Shown here: positions 8,119 through 12,798 of the stretch, piece after piece | Layout of the letters: each line of letters opens with the position of its first letter | Position numbering within the stretch: position 1 is the stretch's first letter | From: Candidatus Peribacteraceae bacterium | GTDB lineage: Bacteria > Patescibacteriota > Gracilibacteria > Peribacterales > Peribacteraceae | Assembly (NCBI GenBank): GCA_022843885.1 | Contig: JALHMU010000023.1 | Span: 1 to 12,798 of the forward strand | Length of the DNA: 12,798 bases | Direction: 5' to 3' | Position numbers and translations under genes: made by a program | The notes under the pieces: generated by a model | Seen by the model: only the letters and a program-made list of their open reading frames with translations | The model's database searches: none | What the model was told of the DNA's origin: nothing

Positions 8119-9009
8119 GTGAAAGTTCTCATCTTCGGTGCCAGGGGATTCATGGGACGTTATTTGCTCACGATCTATCCGGATGCCGCCACTCCATCGG
8201 GTGATATCGGTGACCTCAAGGTCGTTCAGGCTATTCTCGATGCCGAGAAACCGGATGTCGTTATCAATGCCGCAGGAAAAACCGGTCGTCCGAACGTCGA
8301 CTGGTGTGAAGATCATAAAGACGAAACATTGAAGAGCAACGTCATCGGTCCGTTGATCCTGATGGAAGAATGCGCCAGTCGAAATATCTACTTCGTGCAT
8401 CTCAGTTCGGGTTGTATTTACGAAGGTGATAACGGCGGGAAAGGTTTTGATGAAGAAGATCCGCCAAATTTCTTCGGCAGCTTTTACAGCCGTAGCAAGG
8501 GCTGGGTCGATCAGATCCTCAAAGACTTTCCGATCTTGCAGCTTCGCATGCGCATGCCATTTGATGCATCCGATGAGCCACGTAACCTCATTCAGAAATT
8601 GATCAAATATTCCAAGGTGCTCGATGCGGAAAATTCCATCACCTACATTCCGGACTTCCTCGACACGATCAAAGTCCTGATCGATAAACGTGTGACAGGA
8701 ACATTCAACGTTGTGAATCCTGGAACTGCATCGCCATATCGCATCATGCAAGAATACAAAAAGATCGTGAATCCAGATCAGACATTTGAAAAACTCTCAC
8801 TTGATCATATTGGCGATGTCACCAAAGCGGGACGCAGCAATTGTCTTCTGAACACAAAAAAGCTGGATCAGTATATTGTTCTGCCCGACGTCAACAAACG
8901 TGTGACGGAAGCGCTCGAGATTCTCAAGGCTAAACGGCTTACAGATGGGAAAAAATCAGAGTTGGTCGACAGCGCAGTCGAGAAATCACGACCATTGACA
9001 AAGATCTAG
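8119..9009 (+). CDS. NRS/ER-like nucleotide-rhamnose epimerase-reductase (RmlD-related SDR)
   Basis: A short-chain dehydrogenase/reductase of 296 residues, starting at GTG. The NAD(P)-binding Rossmann motif is GARGFMG (7-13) and the catalytic pair is YxxxK at Tyr123/Lys127, with Ser96/Ser97 in SSGCIYEG. The segments NAAGKTGRPNVDWCEDHK (50-67), GFDEEDPPNFFGSFYSRSK (109-127) and RMRMP (143-147) closely match what I recall of the plant NRS/ER and RHM C-terminal domain and the giant-virus homologue, more than bacterial RmlD. In those enzymes one polypeptide both 3,5-epimerises and 4-reduces the 4-keto-6-deoxyglucose nucleotide to the rhamnose nucleotide. The same two-step role here is an inference; simple 4-reduction is the alternative. 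A polar tail of about 30 residues (266-296) follows the fold. No other rhamnose-pathway gene lies in the window. The product probably feeds surface glycan synthesis. Confidence 0.88.
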   Translation: MKVLIFGARGFMGRYLLTIYPDAATPSGDIGDLKVVQAILDAEKPDVVINAAGKTGRPNVDWCEDHKDETLKSNVIGPLILMEECASRNIYFVHLSSGCIYEGDNGGKGFDEEDPPNFFGSFYSRSKGWVDQILKDFPILQLRMRMPFDASDEPRNLIQKLIKYSKVLDAENSITYIPDFLDTIKVLIDKRVTGTFNVVNPGTASPYRIMQEYKKIVNPDQTFEKLSLDHIGDVTKAGRSNCLLNTKKLDQYIVLPDVNKRVTEALEILKAKRLTDGKKSELVDSAVEKSRPLTKI

Positions 9010-9059
9010 GAACATCGGATCATCTCTTAGATCGGTCCTTACATTTTTGGCCAAATTTA

Positions 9060-9067
9060 GGAAGGAG
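9060..9067 (+). promoter_or_regulatory. Strong Shine-Dalgarno site
   Basis: GGAAGGAG ends eight bases before the ATG at 9076 and fixes that start. It stands out because most starts in this window have no such site. Confidence 0.7.
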
Positions 9068-9075
9068 AGTTTCTC

Positions 9076-9564
9076 ATGTTAACGACGGAAACGTTGCCGC
9101 GAATCGTTTTTCCTCTTTCGGTTGAAGCTTGGCAATCAGCTCGTAAGCCGGGTGAAGAAATCCGAGCCGACGTCGAATTTGTGACGCAGACTCTTGTGCC
9201 CTTGACGATGCATTTGCCGTCACTTCATCCCAGAGTAGAGGTCATTGGCGAATGTATGACCCCGAAAGATCACATCTCGCCCATCTTTCACATCTCCATG
9301 GAAAAGTACGAATTGTCCTTGGAAATTGTCCTCGCGCATCAGCAGCACTGGGAACTTGCTTTGCAGTTCCCAGTATTTGTGCCAGTTCGTGCTTCGTGGA
9401 CTGCGACGCCCTTCACCCCAAAAGAATTTCCTGATGAGGTGGCGGCCTTTCCGTCTTTCGTCGATTCTCCCGCTCCGTCACAACGTGAGTTTCGCACAGC
9501 GCTCAAGAACGAATACGATTTGTTTGCTTTCTTTCGAATGCTGGCCATTCCAAATTGGTTCTGA
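9076..9564 (+). CDS. Hypothetical protein, 162 residues
   Basis: I do not recognise this protein. It has no signal peptide, membrane segment or obvious catalytic motif. It looks like a mixed alpha/beta soluble protein with alternating hydrophobic strands in the middle (about residues 70-112, e.g. YELSLEIVLAH and WELALQFPVFVPV), a proline-rich loop (112-135), and an aromatic C-terminus (DLFAFFRMLAIPNWF). The start is well supported by the only strong Shine-Dalgarno sequence in the window. It begins 66 bases after the sugar reductase gene and is closed by an intrinsic terminator at 9596-9625, so it may share the reductase transcript or have its own promoter. Confidence 0.75.
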   Translation: MLTTETLPRIVFPLSVEAWQSARKPGEEIRADVEFVTQTLVPLTMHLPSLHPRVEVIGECMTPKDHISPIFHISMEKYELSLEIVLAHQQHWELALQFPVFVPVRASWTATPFTPKEFPDEVAAFPSFVDSPAPSQREFRTALKNEYDLFAFFRMLAIPNWF

Positions 9565-9595
9565 TCTCGATCAGCCGGTTCGCCGTTTGATCCTT

Positions 9596-9625
9596 ACGCC
9601 TCGCTTTACCGCGGGGCGTTTTTTT
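9596..9625 (+). terminator. Intrinsic terminator
   Basis: A nine-pair stem (ACGCCTCGC at 9596-9604 with GCGGGGCGT at 9611-9619, one G-T pair), a six-base loop and a run of seven T (9619-9625). It ends the transcript of the 9076-9564 gene. Confidence 0.88.
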
Positions 9626-9630
9626 CGTCT

Positions 9631-9662
9631 TTGACATATCCAAAAAATAGCGCCAGGATATC
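9631..9662 (+). promoter_or_regulatory. Possible promoter for the 9710 gene
   Basis: A perfect TTGACA (9631-9636) lies just past the terminator. The best -10 candidates near GGATATC (9656-9662) have long spacers of 18-20 bases and poor matches, so only the -35 box is convincing. Confidence 0.3.
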
Positions 9663-9709
9663 TTCGTTCTGAGTCTTTTACTTCACCGGAAACTTTCGCG
9701 AGGTGCGTG

Positions 9710-10189
9710 ATGAACGTTCAATTTCGCCTGCTCAAGGCGCCGAGAAGTTACGAATCGTGGCATCAGTCGCAAGATTTCGCGCCACACAGATATGAGGTCT
9801 TACTTCACAAAGAACTTGAAGAAGTGGTGAAGTACCTCAATATCAACCTGTCCGATGCGATCATCTTCGCTGTTGGCTGCAAACACGATCTGAATTACAT
9901 GCTGCCGGCAGTCACAATCCCGTTTGGCGGCGGCGTCTTCCATCTGTTCGACGACACCAATCGTTGGCTCTGTACCGCGGATCTAGAATCCGAAATTCCG
10001 TTCGACAACTTTACGTGCGAAGAGATCACTCCTGAGATCAAACGAGGGAACATCGATATGCCGGCGCAGTTTTTGCATCCGAAATATCGACTCGGTCTTC
10101 GGAGGTTCAGCTTCATGACGAGCTCGGCGGATTTGGACGCCGTCCTCATGACTATCTGCACCGCCTCGGCACTAGCAAGAAGTGCCTAA
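9710..10189 (+). CDS. Hypothetical protein, 159 residues
   Basis: I do not recognise this protein. It appears soluble, with no signal peptide or membrane segment. A central part rich in small and hydrophobic residues (AIIFAVGCKHDLNYMLPAV, then IPFGGGVFHLF) suggests a beta-rich core, followed by an acidic stretch (about 88-115) and a basic one (about 121-131). The start could be GTG at 9707 or the adjoining ATG at 9710; I favour ATG because GAGGTG (9700-9705) gives a more plausible spacing. The gene stands alone between two intrinsic terminators, so it is probably a single-gene transcript. It is similar in size to the preceding unknown gene, but I see no clear sequence similarity between them. 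Confidence 0.72.
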   Translation: MNVQFRLLKAPRSYESWHQSQDFAPHRYEVLLHKELEEVVKYLNINLSDAIIFAVGCKHDLNYMLPAVTIPFGGGVFHLFDDTNRWLCTADLESEIPFDNFTCEEITPEIKRGNIDMPAQFLHPKYRLGLRRFSFMTSSADLDAVLMTICTASALARSA

Positions 10190-10213
10190 TCATTTGGGCT
10201 CAGACATACACAG

Positions 10214-10240
10214 AGCTTCACCCATCCGGGTGGGGCTTTT
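10214..10240 (+). terminator. Intrinsic terminator
   Basis: A ten-pair stem with two G-T pairs (AGCTTCACCC at 10214-10223 with GGGTGGGGCT at 10228-10237), a four-base ATCC loop and a short T run (10237-10240). It closes the 9710-10189 gene and sits directly before the tRNA promoter. Confidence 0.82.
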
Positions 10241-10243
10241 CTA

Positions 10244-10272
10244 TTGCCCGAAATGGTGCTTTCTTTTACAGT
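10244..10272 (+). promoter_or_regulatory. Sigma-70-type promoter for the tRNA-Tyr operon
   Basis: TTGCCC (10244-10249), a 17-base spacer, and TACAGT (10267-10272). Transcription would start near 10279, about six bases before the mature tRNA 5' end. The -35 box begins four bases after the upstream terminator's T run. Confidence 0.6.
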
Positions 10273-10284
10273 TACACGCGCTGT

Positions 10285-10370
10285 GGGTCGGTACCGAAGT
10301 GGTCAAACGGGGCAGACTGTAAATCTGCTGGCTTATGCCTTCGCTGGTTCAAGTCCAGCCCGGCCCACCA
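10285..10370 (+). tRNA. tRNA-Tyr (anticodon GUA), CCA encoded
   Basis: The acceptor stem pairs GGGTCGG (10285-10291) with CCGGCCC (10360-10366). A discriminator A (10367) and encoded CCA (10368-10370) follow. The anticodon arm is GCAGA / CTGTAAA / TCTGC, with GTA at its centre. The T arm is GCTGG / TTCAAGT / CCAGC. A long variable arm (around 10330-10343) fits a class II tyrosine tRNA. It is the first gene of a predicted operon with the lipoprotein and GIY-YIG genes. Confidence 0.96.
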
Positions 10371-10374
10371 TTCT

Positions 10375-10854
10375 ATGAAGACCATCCTCATCGTCGCGGC
10401 GAGTGTGTTCCTCGTAAGTTGCGGCTCACAAGCCCAGCTGAAAGCAGCCCTGCCATCCGCGACAGAGACGTCGTACAAAAATGAAACATTCGACTTCAGC
10501 TTCTCTTTTCCGGTTGGAGTTTTTCAAGATATCCGAACAGAAGAGGGGAGCCTTGCACTCGACTTGGCGACCACATCAACGAAGATGAATATCGTGGCAT
10601 ACCCAAGTGCGTCTTTACCTGAGTGGCGATCACTCGCGGAGATTACGAGCAAAGGGTCGCCGTACAAGCAGGTGGCGATCAATAAAAAGAAAGCGTGGCA
10701 GTACGGAAGTTATGACGATCGTGACCACTGGATTTTGTATACCGCATTCTACGGAAAGAACTTTGTGTACTGGATTGCGACGGATCAGCCCACCAAGAAT
10801 ACCGACAAAGCATTCATTGATCAGGTGCTTACCAGTTTCACGTTCACACCGTGA
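10375..10854 (+). CDS. Predicted lipoprotein
   Basis: A 159-residue secreted lipoprotein. The signal peptide (MKTILIVAASVFLVSC) has a lipobox L13-V-S-C16, so the mature protein would be lipidated at Cys16 and anchored to the outer face of the membrane. After a short linker, the segment YKNETFDFSFSFPVGV (34-49) resembles the start of PsbP-like or 'y-N-ygFsfkyP' domains common in small bacterial lipoproteins; the likeness is an inference. No enzymatic motif is visible. The ATG lies four bases after the CCA of tRNA-Tyr, with no room for a Shine-Dalgarno site outside the tRNA. Its stop overlaps the next start as GTGA, so the two coding genes are translationally coupled. Confidence 0.85.
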   Translation: MKTILIVAASVFLVSCGSQAQLKAALPSATETSYKNETFDFSFSFPVGVFQDIRTEEGSLALDLATTSTKMNIVAYPSASLPEWRSLAEITSKGSPYKQVAINKKKAWQYGSYDDRDHWILYTAFYGKNFVYWIATDQPTKNTDKAFIDQVLTSFTFTP

Positions 10855-11114
10855 TCGAGACACATTATTTCTATCTGGCTCGCTGCTCCGATGATTCGCT
10901 CTACAGCGGCACATGCCTGGATCTCAAAGCGCGTGAAGCTAAACACAATGATGGGACCGGCGCCAAGTACACACGTAGTCGCCGCCCAGTGAAGATTGTC
11001 TATTCCGAATTGTTTCACACGTTGAGTGCCGCACGAAAACGTGAAGCAGAAGTGAAGAAATGGCCACGCAAGAAAAAGCAGATTCTATTGGCGGGTAAAA
11101 AGCAGAAGAAGTAA
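10851..11114 (+). CDS. GIY-YIG nuclease family protein (UPF0213/YhbQ-like)
   Basis: A single-domain protein of 87 residues with the GIY-YIG fold. The GIY element is YFY (6-8) and the YIG element is YSG (18-20). Conserved Arg28 and His32-Asn33 follow, then GAKYTR (37-42), RRPVKIVYSE with Glu53, and the family's basic C-terminal helix (ARKREAEVKKWPRKKKQ). The residues expected for catalysis in the wider family (Tyr, Arg, Glu) are present. Members of this small group are usually uncharacterised and may act on nucleic acids in repair. The start is GTG, within a GTGA overlap with the lipoprotein gene. The C-terminus is Lys-rich. No terminator is evident behind it. Confidence 0.9.
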   Translation: MIETHYFYLARCSDDSLYSGTCLDLKAREAKHNDGTGAKYTRSRRPVKIVYSELFHTLSAARKREAEVKKWPRKKKQILLAGKKQKK

Positions 11115-11228
11115 AATGTGTTGTTATCTACGGGTTCTCCTTGGAAGAGTCACTCATGTACGCGTAACCTTTCCTTCATACCGTCGTAGTACCTTCAATC
11201 ATCGACCGTTTCTCTTCACCCCCCATCT
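11115..11228. other. Intergenic region before the SLH protein gene
   Basis: This 114-base gap has no open frame of note. TTGGAA (11141-11146), an 18-base spacer and TAACCT (11165-11170) form a weak promoter candidate. No Shine-Dalgarno site precedes the ATG at 11229, which follows a run of six C. Confidence 0.3.
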
Positions 11229-12188
11229 ATGAAGCGATACAAAACTATTCTCTTCGCGACAACCGCGATGCTCCTGCTTTCCTCCACGGCAGTTGCACAA
11301 AACTATGGCTTCGGCCAATTCTTCGACATCAGCGGCAGTGAATTCTTTTCTGATTCCGTCGGACGCATGTCGCGTTTCGGCATTATCCGCGGATATGATA
11401 ACGGCCGCTTCGGTGCGAACGATTACGTCACTCGTGGACAAATGGCGGTCATCTTGGATCGCTACGATCAGCAAATGGTCGAACCGCTGCGCGATGTTAT
11501 CGCTGAGATGCGTCGCAAATTAAACTTAGGTCGCTGCGGTGATAGCAAGGTCGATATCGGTGAACAATGCGATGATGGCAATACTCGTGACAATGACGGA
11601 TGTTCATCGGCGTGTTTCACAGAATCCGGCAACGGTGGCACTGCACAATGTAGCGGCGGTCATCGAGTCGGGGATTCCTATCCGTCACGAGATGGATGCA
11701 ATACCTGTTCATGCACTGCGCAAGGTGAAGTGTGTACGTTGCGCGCCTGTGCTCCCACGACGACATGTTACAGCTCACAAGATTGTCGTAGTGATCAACG
11801 TTGCTCGACGGAGCTCGGCGACTGCCAATCCAACTGTCCTCCGGGTATGTACTGCCCTGCAGTCTGTAGTGGCACCTGTGTACCGAAGAGTTCTTCCTCC
11901 AGCAGTCGTAGCAGCAATTCCGCGAATGCCTGCCGTGAGGAACGCACTGACTACAACACGGCGATTGCACATAAGACGTGCTCACAAGACAGTGACTGCA
12001 CGGTCTTCATCTACAGTTGTCCGTTCCTGACCTGCGGCGAAGCGATCAATAAGAATTACGTCGATGAAGCAACCGATGCCGCACAGGACGTTGCAAGCTG
12101 TCAGCAGAATCGTGGTGATCCACTCGCATGTGCCAGCTGTCTCGCGCAAACAACGGCATGTGTCAGCAATCGATGTGTGCTGCGCTAA
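11229..12188 (+). CDS. Secreted SLH-domain, cysteine-rich multidomain surface protein
   Basis: A 319-residue exported protein. A signal peptide (1-23, ending AVA) is followed by a single SLH-type module (about 30-82: F-D-I...FFSDSVGRMSRFGIIRGYDNGRF...VTRGQMAVIL), which in other proteins binds secondary cell-wall polymer. Next is a Myxococcus-type cysteine-rich repeat (103-130, CGDSKVDIGEQCDDGN...DGCSSAC; TIGR02232/DUF4215 style). A segment with a pacifastin-like cysteine order follows (C141...C157-N-T-C-S-C...G...C169-T-LRA-C174). Another Cys-rich stretch (180-217), a Ser/Arg linker (221-231) and a C-terminal domain with ten Cys (235-319, including CSQDSDC and CPFLTCG) complete it. I count 28 cysteines after the signal peptide, an even number consistent with disulfides. 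It probably sits at the cell surface for adhesion or protease inhibition; this is inference. A terminator follows immediately. Confidence 0.88.
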   Translation: MKRYKTILFATTAMLLLSSTAVAQNYGFGQFFDISGSEFFSDSVGRMSRFGIIRGYDNGRFGANDYVTRGQMAVILDRYDQQMVEPLRDVIAEMRRKLNLGRCGDSKVDIGEQCDDGNTRDNDGCSSACFTESGNGGTAQCSGGHRVGDSYPSRDGCNTCSCTAQGEVCTLRACAPTTTCYSSQDCRSDQRCSTELGDCQSNCPPGMYCPAVCSGTCVPKSSSSSSRSSNSANACREERTDYNTAIAHKTCSQDSDCTVFIYSCPFLTCGEAINKNYVDEATDAAQDVASCQQNRGDPLACASCLAQTTACVSNRCVLR

Positions 12189-12211
12189 TCAAAGGAATCA
12201 TTGAGACAATA

Positions 12212-12239
12212 AAAAACGGGACGCAAGCGTCCCGTTTTT
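12212..12239. terminator. Bidirectional intrinsic terminator
   Basis: A 12-pair stem (AAAAACGGGACG with CGTCCCGTTTTT) around a CAAG loop. A-rich on one side and T-rich on the other, it can end both the SLH gene on the plus strand and the zinc-ribbon gene on the minus strand. Confidence 0.92.
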
Positions 12240-12261
12240 CGTATCTGCGATAGCGAGTTGC

Positions 12262-12543
12262 TTACGCGGCACGTTGTGCCTTGAAGCAGTCGTTGCACAA
12301 GATAGGCTTACCGCCTTCTTCGATGGACCGTGGTTTAAACGGTACCTGGCAGGCTGCGCCGCAGTTGGCACAGACAGCATCGTGCATTTCGCGAGTAGCG
12401 AAACGCTGTGTCTTACGGTTAGCTCGACAATCCTTGCAGCGCTGAGGAGCTTGGAGCCCCTTAGATGCATAGAATTCCTGTTCACCAGCCGTAAAGGTGA
12501 AAGTCTGACCGCAATCGCGGCATGTCAGTTCCTGGTCGCTCAT
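12262..12543 (-). CDS. Zinc-ribbon protein (zf_Tbcl plus CxxC-x17-CxxC type)
   Basis: A 93-residue protein with two predicted zinc-binding modules. The N-terminal one has CRDC (8-11) and CKDC (36-39) around an aromatic segment (TFTAGEQEFYASKGL), as in the probable zinc-binding domain PF13451. The C-terminal one has CANCG (58-62) with a VPF segment and CNDCF (83-87), as in the CxxC-x17-CxxC family that I associate with candidate-phylum bacteria. The connecting part is basic (CRANRKTQRFATRE), suggesting nucleic-acid or ribosome contact, but the role is unknown. The ATG has no Shine-Dalgarno site. An 11-bp hairpin arm ends four bases upstream of it. The gene shares a terminator with the convergent SLH gene. 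Confidence 0.88.
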   Translation of the reverse strand: MSDQELTCRDCGQTFTFTAGEQEFYASKGLQAPQRCKDCRANRKTQRFATREMHDAVCANCGAACQVPFKPRSIEEGGKPILCNDCFKAQRAA

Positions 12544-12547
12544 GTTG

Positions 12548-12585
12548 AGAGAAGGAAGGATATAAAACGAGGAACTTCCTTCTCT
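12548..12585 (-). promoter_or_regulatory. Perfect 11-bp inverted repeat next to the zinc-ribbon start codon
   Basis: AGAGAAGGAAG (12548-12558) and CTTCCTTCTCT (12575-12585) are exact reverse complements separated by 16 bases. In the minus-strand transcript this would form a hairpin whose 3' arm ends four bases before the AUG. It has no T run in the reading direction, so it is not a terminator. It could be a translational control hairpin or a DNA operator. Confidence 0.6.
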
Positions 12586-12629
12586 GTACTCTTAAGTGCA
12601 AAGTCGTTGAAGGCATCACTCTTATCCTC

Positions 12630-12657
12630 ATTATTCTCTTTTCCGTGAATGTGTCAA
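12630..12657 (-). promoter_or_regulatory. Sigma-70-type promoter for the zinc-ribbon gene
   Basis: On the minus strand a perfect TTGACA (12657 to 12652), a 16-base spacer and AATAAT (12635 to 12630, five of six) form a good promoter. Transcription would start near 12623, giving a leader of about 80 bases that contains the inverted repeat. Confidence 0.6.
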
Positions 12658-12688
12658 TGTTTTCGAACGCTCTCAGCAGTAGTATTGA

Positions 12689-12798
12689 TCAACTATTGTG
12701 TACAGACTTCTGCTTCAGATAGACTCCACAAACGGCAATCAGTGCGATGACTGAAAGCAGCCAGGTGGTTGGTCCTGTCTCTGTGTTTTGAATGCTGC
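12689..12798 (-). CDS. C-terminal end of a surface protein with a membrane anchor tail (partial)
   Basis: The last 35 codons of a gene entering from the right edge, ending in TGA at 12691-12689. The visible peptide starts S-I-Q-N and contains TETGP, then a hydrophobic helix (TWLLSVIALIAVCGVYL), then a short basic tail (KQKSVHNS). This order of TGP motif, membrane helix and positive charge is that of C-terminal sorting or anchoring signals of secreted proteins, related in layout to LPxTG but without the LPxTG sequence. The protein itself lies outside the window. The other two minus-strand frames give either a stop within 20 codons or an implausible His/Arg-rich sequence, which supports this frame. 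Confidence 0.6.
   Translation of the reverse strand, partial: SIQNTETGPTTWLLSVIALIAVCGVYLKQKSVHNS

Noticed and set aside
8002..8751. A 249-codon open frame on the minus strand
   Set aside because: It lies antisense to the sugar reductase, whose motifs are unambiguous, and its translation is rich in His/Phe/Asp/Val with no recognisable domain.
9003..9033. GATCTA...TAGATC inverted repeat after the sugar reductase gene
   Set aside because: A six-base stem with a 19-base loop and no following T run; not a credible terminator.
9561..9574. Near-palindrome CTGATC-TC-GATCAG at the end of the 9076 gene
   Set aside because: Short, overlaps the stop codon and has no T run; the real terminator is at 9596-9625, so this may be chance.
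11539..12030. A 163-codon frame in the +1 register of the SLH protein gene
   Set aside because: The other frame has a signal peptide, ordered Cys modules and a fitting terminator; this one reads as low-complexity Arg/Val/Ala.
12679..12697. Palindromic core TTGATCAA around the stop of the partial gene
   Set aside because: Only eight exact bases with no T run; too short to call a terminator or operator.
1..12798. Recoded TGA (glycine code of Gracilibacteria/SR1)
   Set aside because: TGA ends the membrane protein, helicase, ftsK, rdgB and lipoprotein genes at sensible points, and ftsK's TGA overlaps the rdgB ATG; no in-frame TGA occurs inside a recognised gene.
1..12798. CRISPR array, transposase or prophage genes
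   Set aside because: No regularly spaced direct repeats, no transposase or phage structural motifs, and no target-site duplications were seen.

Overview
The window looks like part of the chromosome of a small-genome bacterium, most likely a member of the Patescibacteria (Candidate Phyla Radiation). This is an inference from several signs: short intergenic gaps, a principal-type sigma factor with an unusual C-terminal zinc ribbon, a zf_Tbcl/CxxC zinc-ribbon protein, cysteine-rich surface proteins with an SLH domain, a C-terminal 'TETGP' anchor-like tail, and few Shine-Dalgarno sites. The Peregrinibacteria/Peribacteria side of the group is a guess. TGA ends several genes cleanly, so the genetic code is the standard bacterial one. 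Nothing here indicates a phage, transposon or CRISPR array.

Layout. (1) 1-1750, + strand: the 3' part of a sigma-70 gene (rpoD-like), then a multi-pass membrane protein. (2) 1772-5232, + strand: a 998-residue UvrD-type helicase fused to a RecB-like nuclease, preceded by a leaderless-looking promoter, then a short unrecognised helical protein. (3) 5210-7992, - strand: an ftsK-rdgB operon joined by an ATGA overlap; rdgB converges on the previous gene with a 23-bp overlap. (4) 8119-9009, + strand, divergent from ftsK: a sugar-nucleotide reductase that closely resembles the plant/giant-virus NRS/ER (rhamnose synthase epimerase-reductase) family. (5) 9076-10189: two unrecognised soluble proteins of about 160 residues, each followed by its own intrinsic terminator. 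(6) 10244-11114: a promoter, tRNA-Tyr(GUA), a lipoprotein gene starting four bases after the tRNA CCA end, and a GIY-YIG protein overlapping it by GTGA. (7) 11229-12188: a secreted SLH/cysteine-rich protein, closed by a bidirectional terminator shared with (8) a zinc-ribbon gene on the - strand (12262-12543), which has a good promoter and a strong hairpin beside its start codon. (9) 12689-12798, - strand: the last 35 codons of a surface protein with a C-terminal membrane anchor.

Functionally the window mixes core housekeeping (transcription initiation, DNA repair, chromosome segregation, nucleotide-pool cleaning, a tRNA) with cell-surface functions (deoxysugar synthesis, lipoprotein, SLH protein, anchored protein). 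I see no single dedicated novel multi-gene system. The most distinctive items are the sigma factor zinc ribbon, the NRS/ER-like enzyme, the tRNA-mRNA junction, and promoters placed exactly six bases before start codons.
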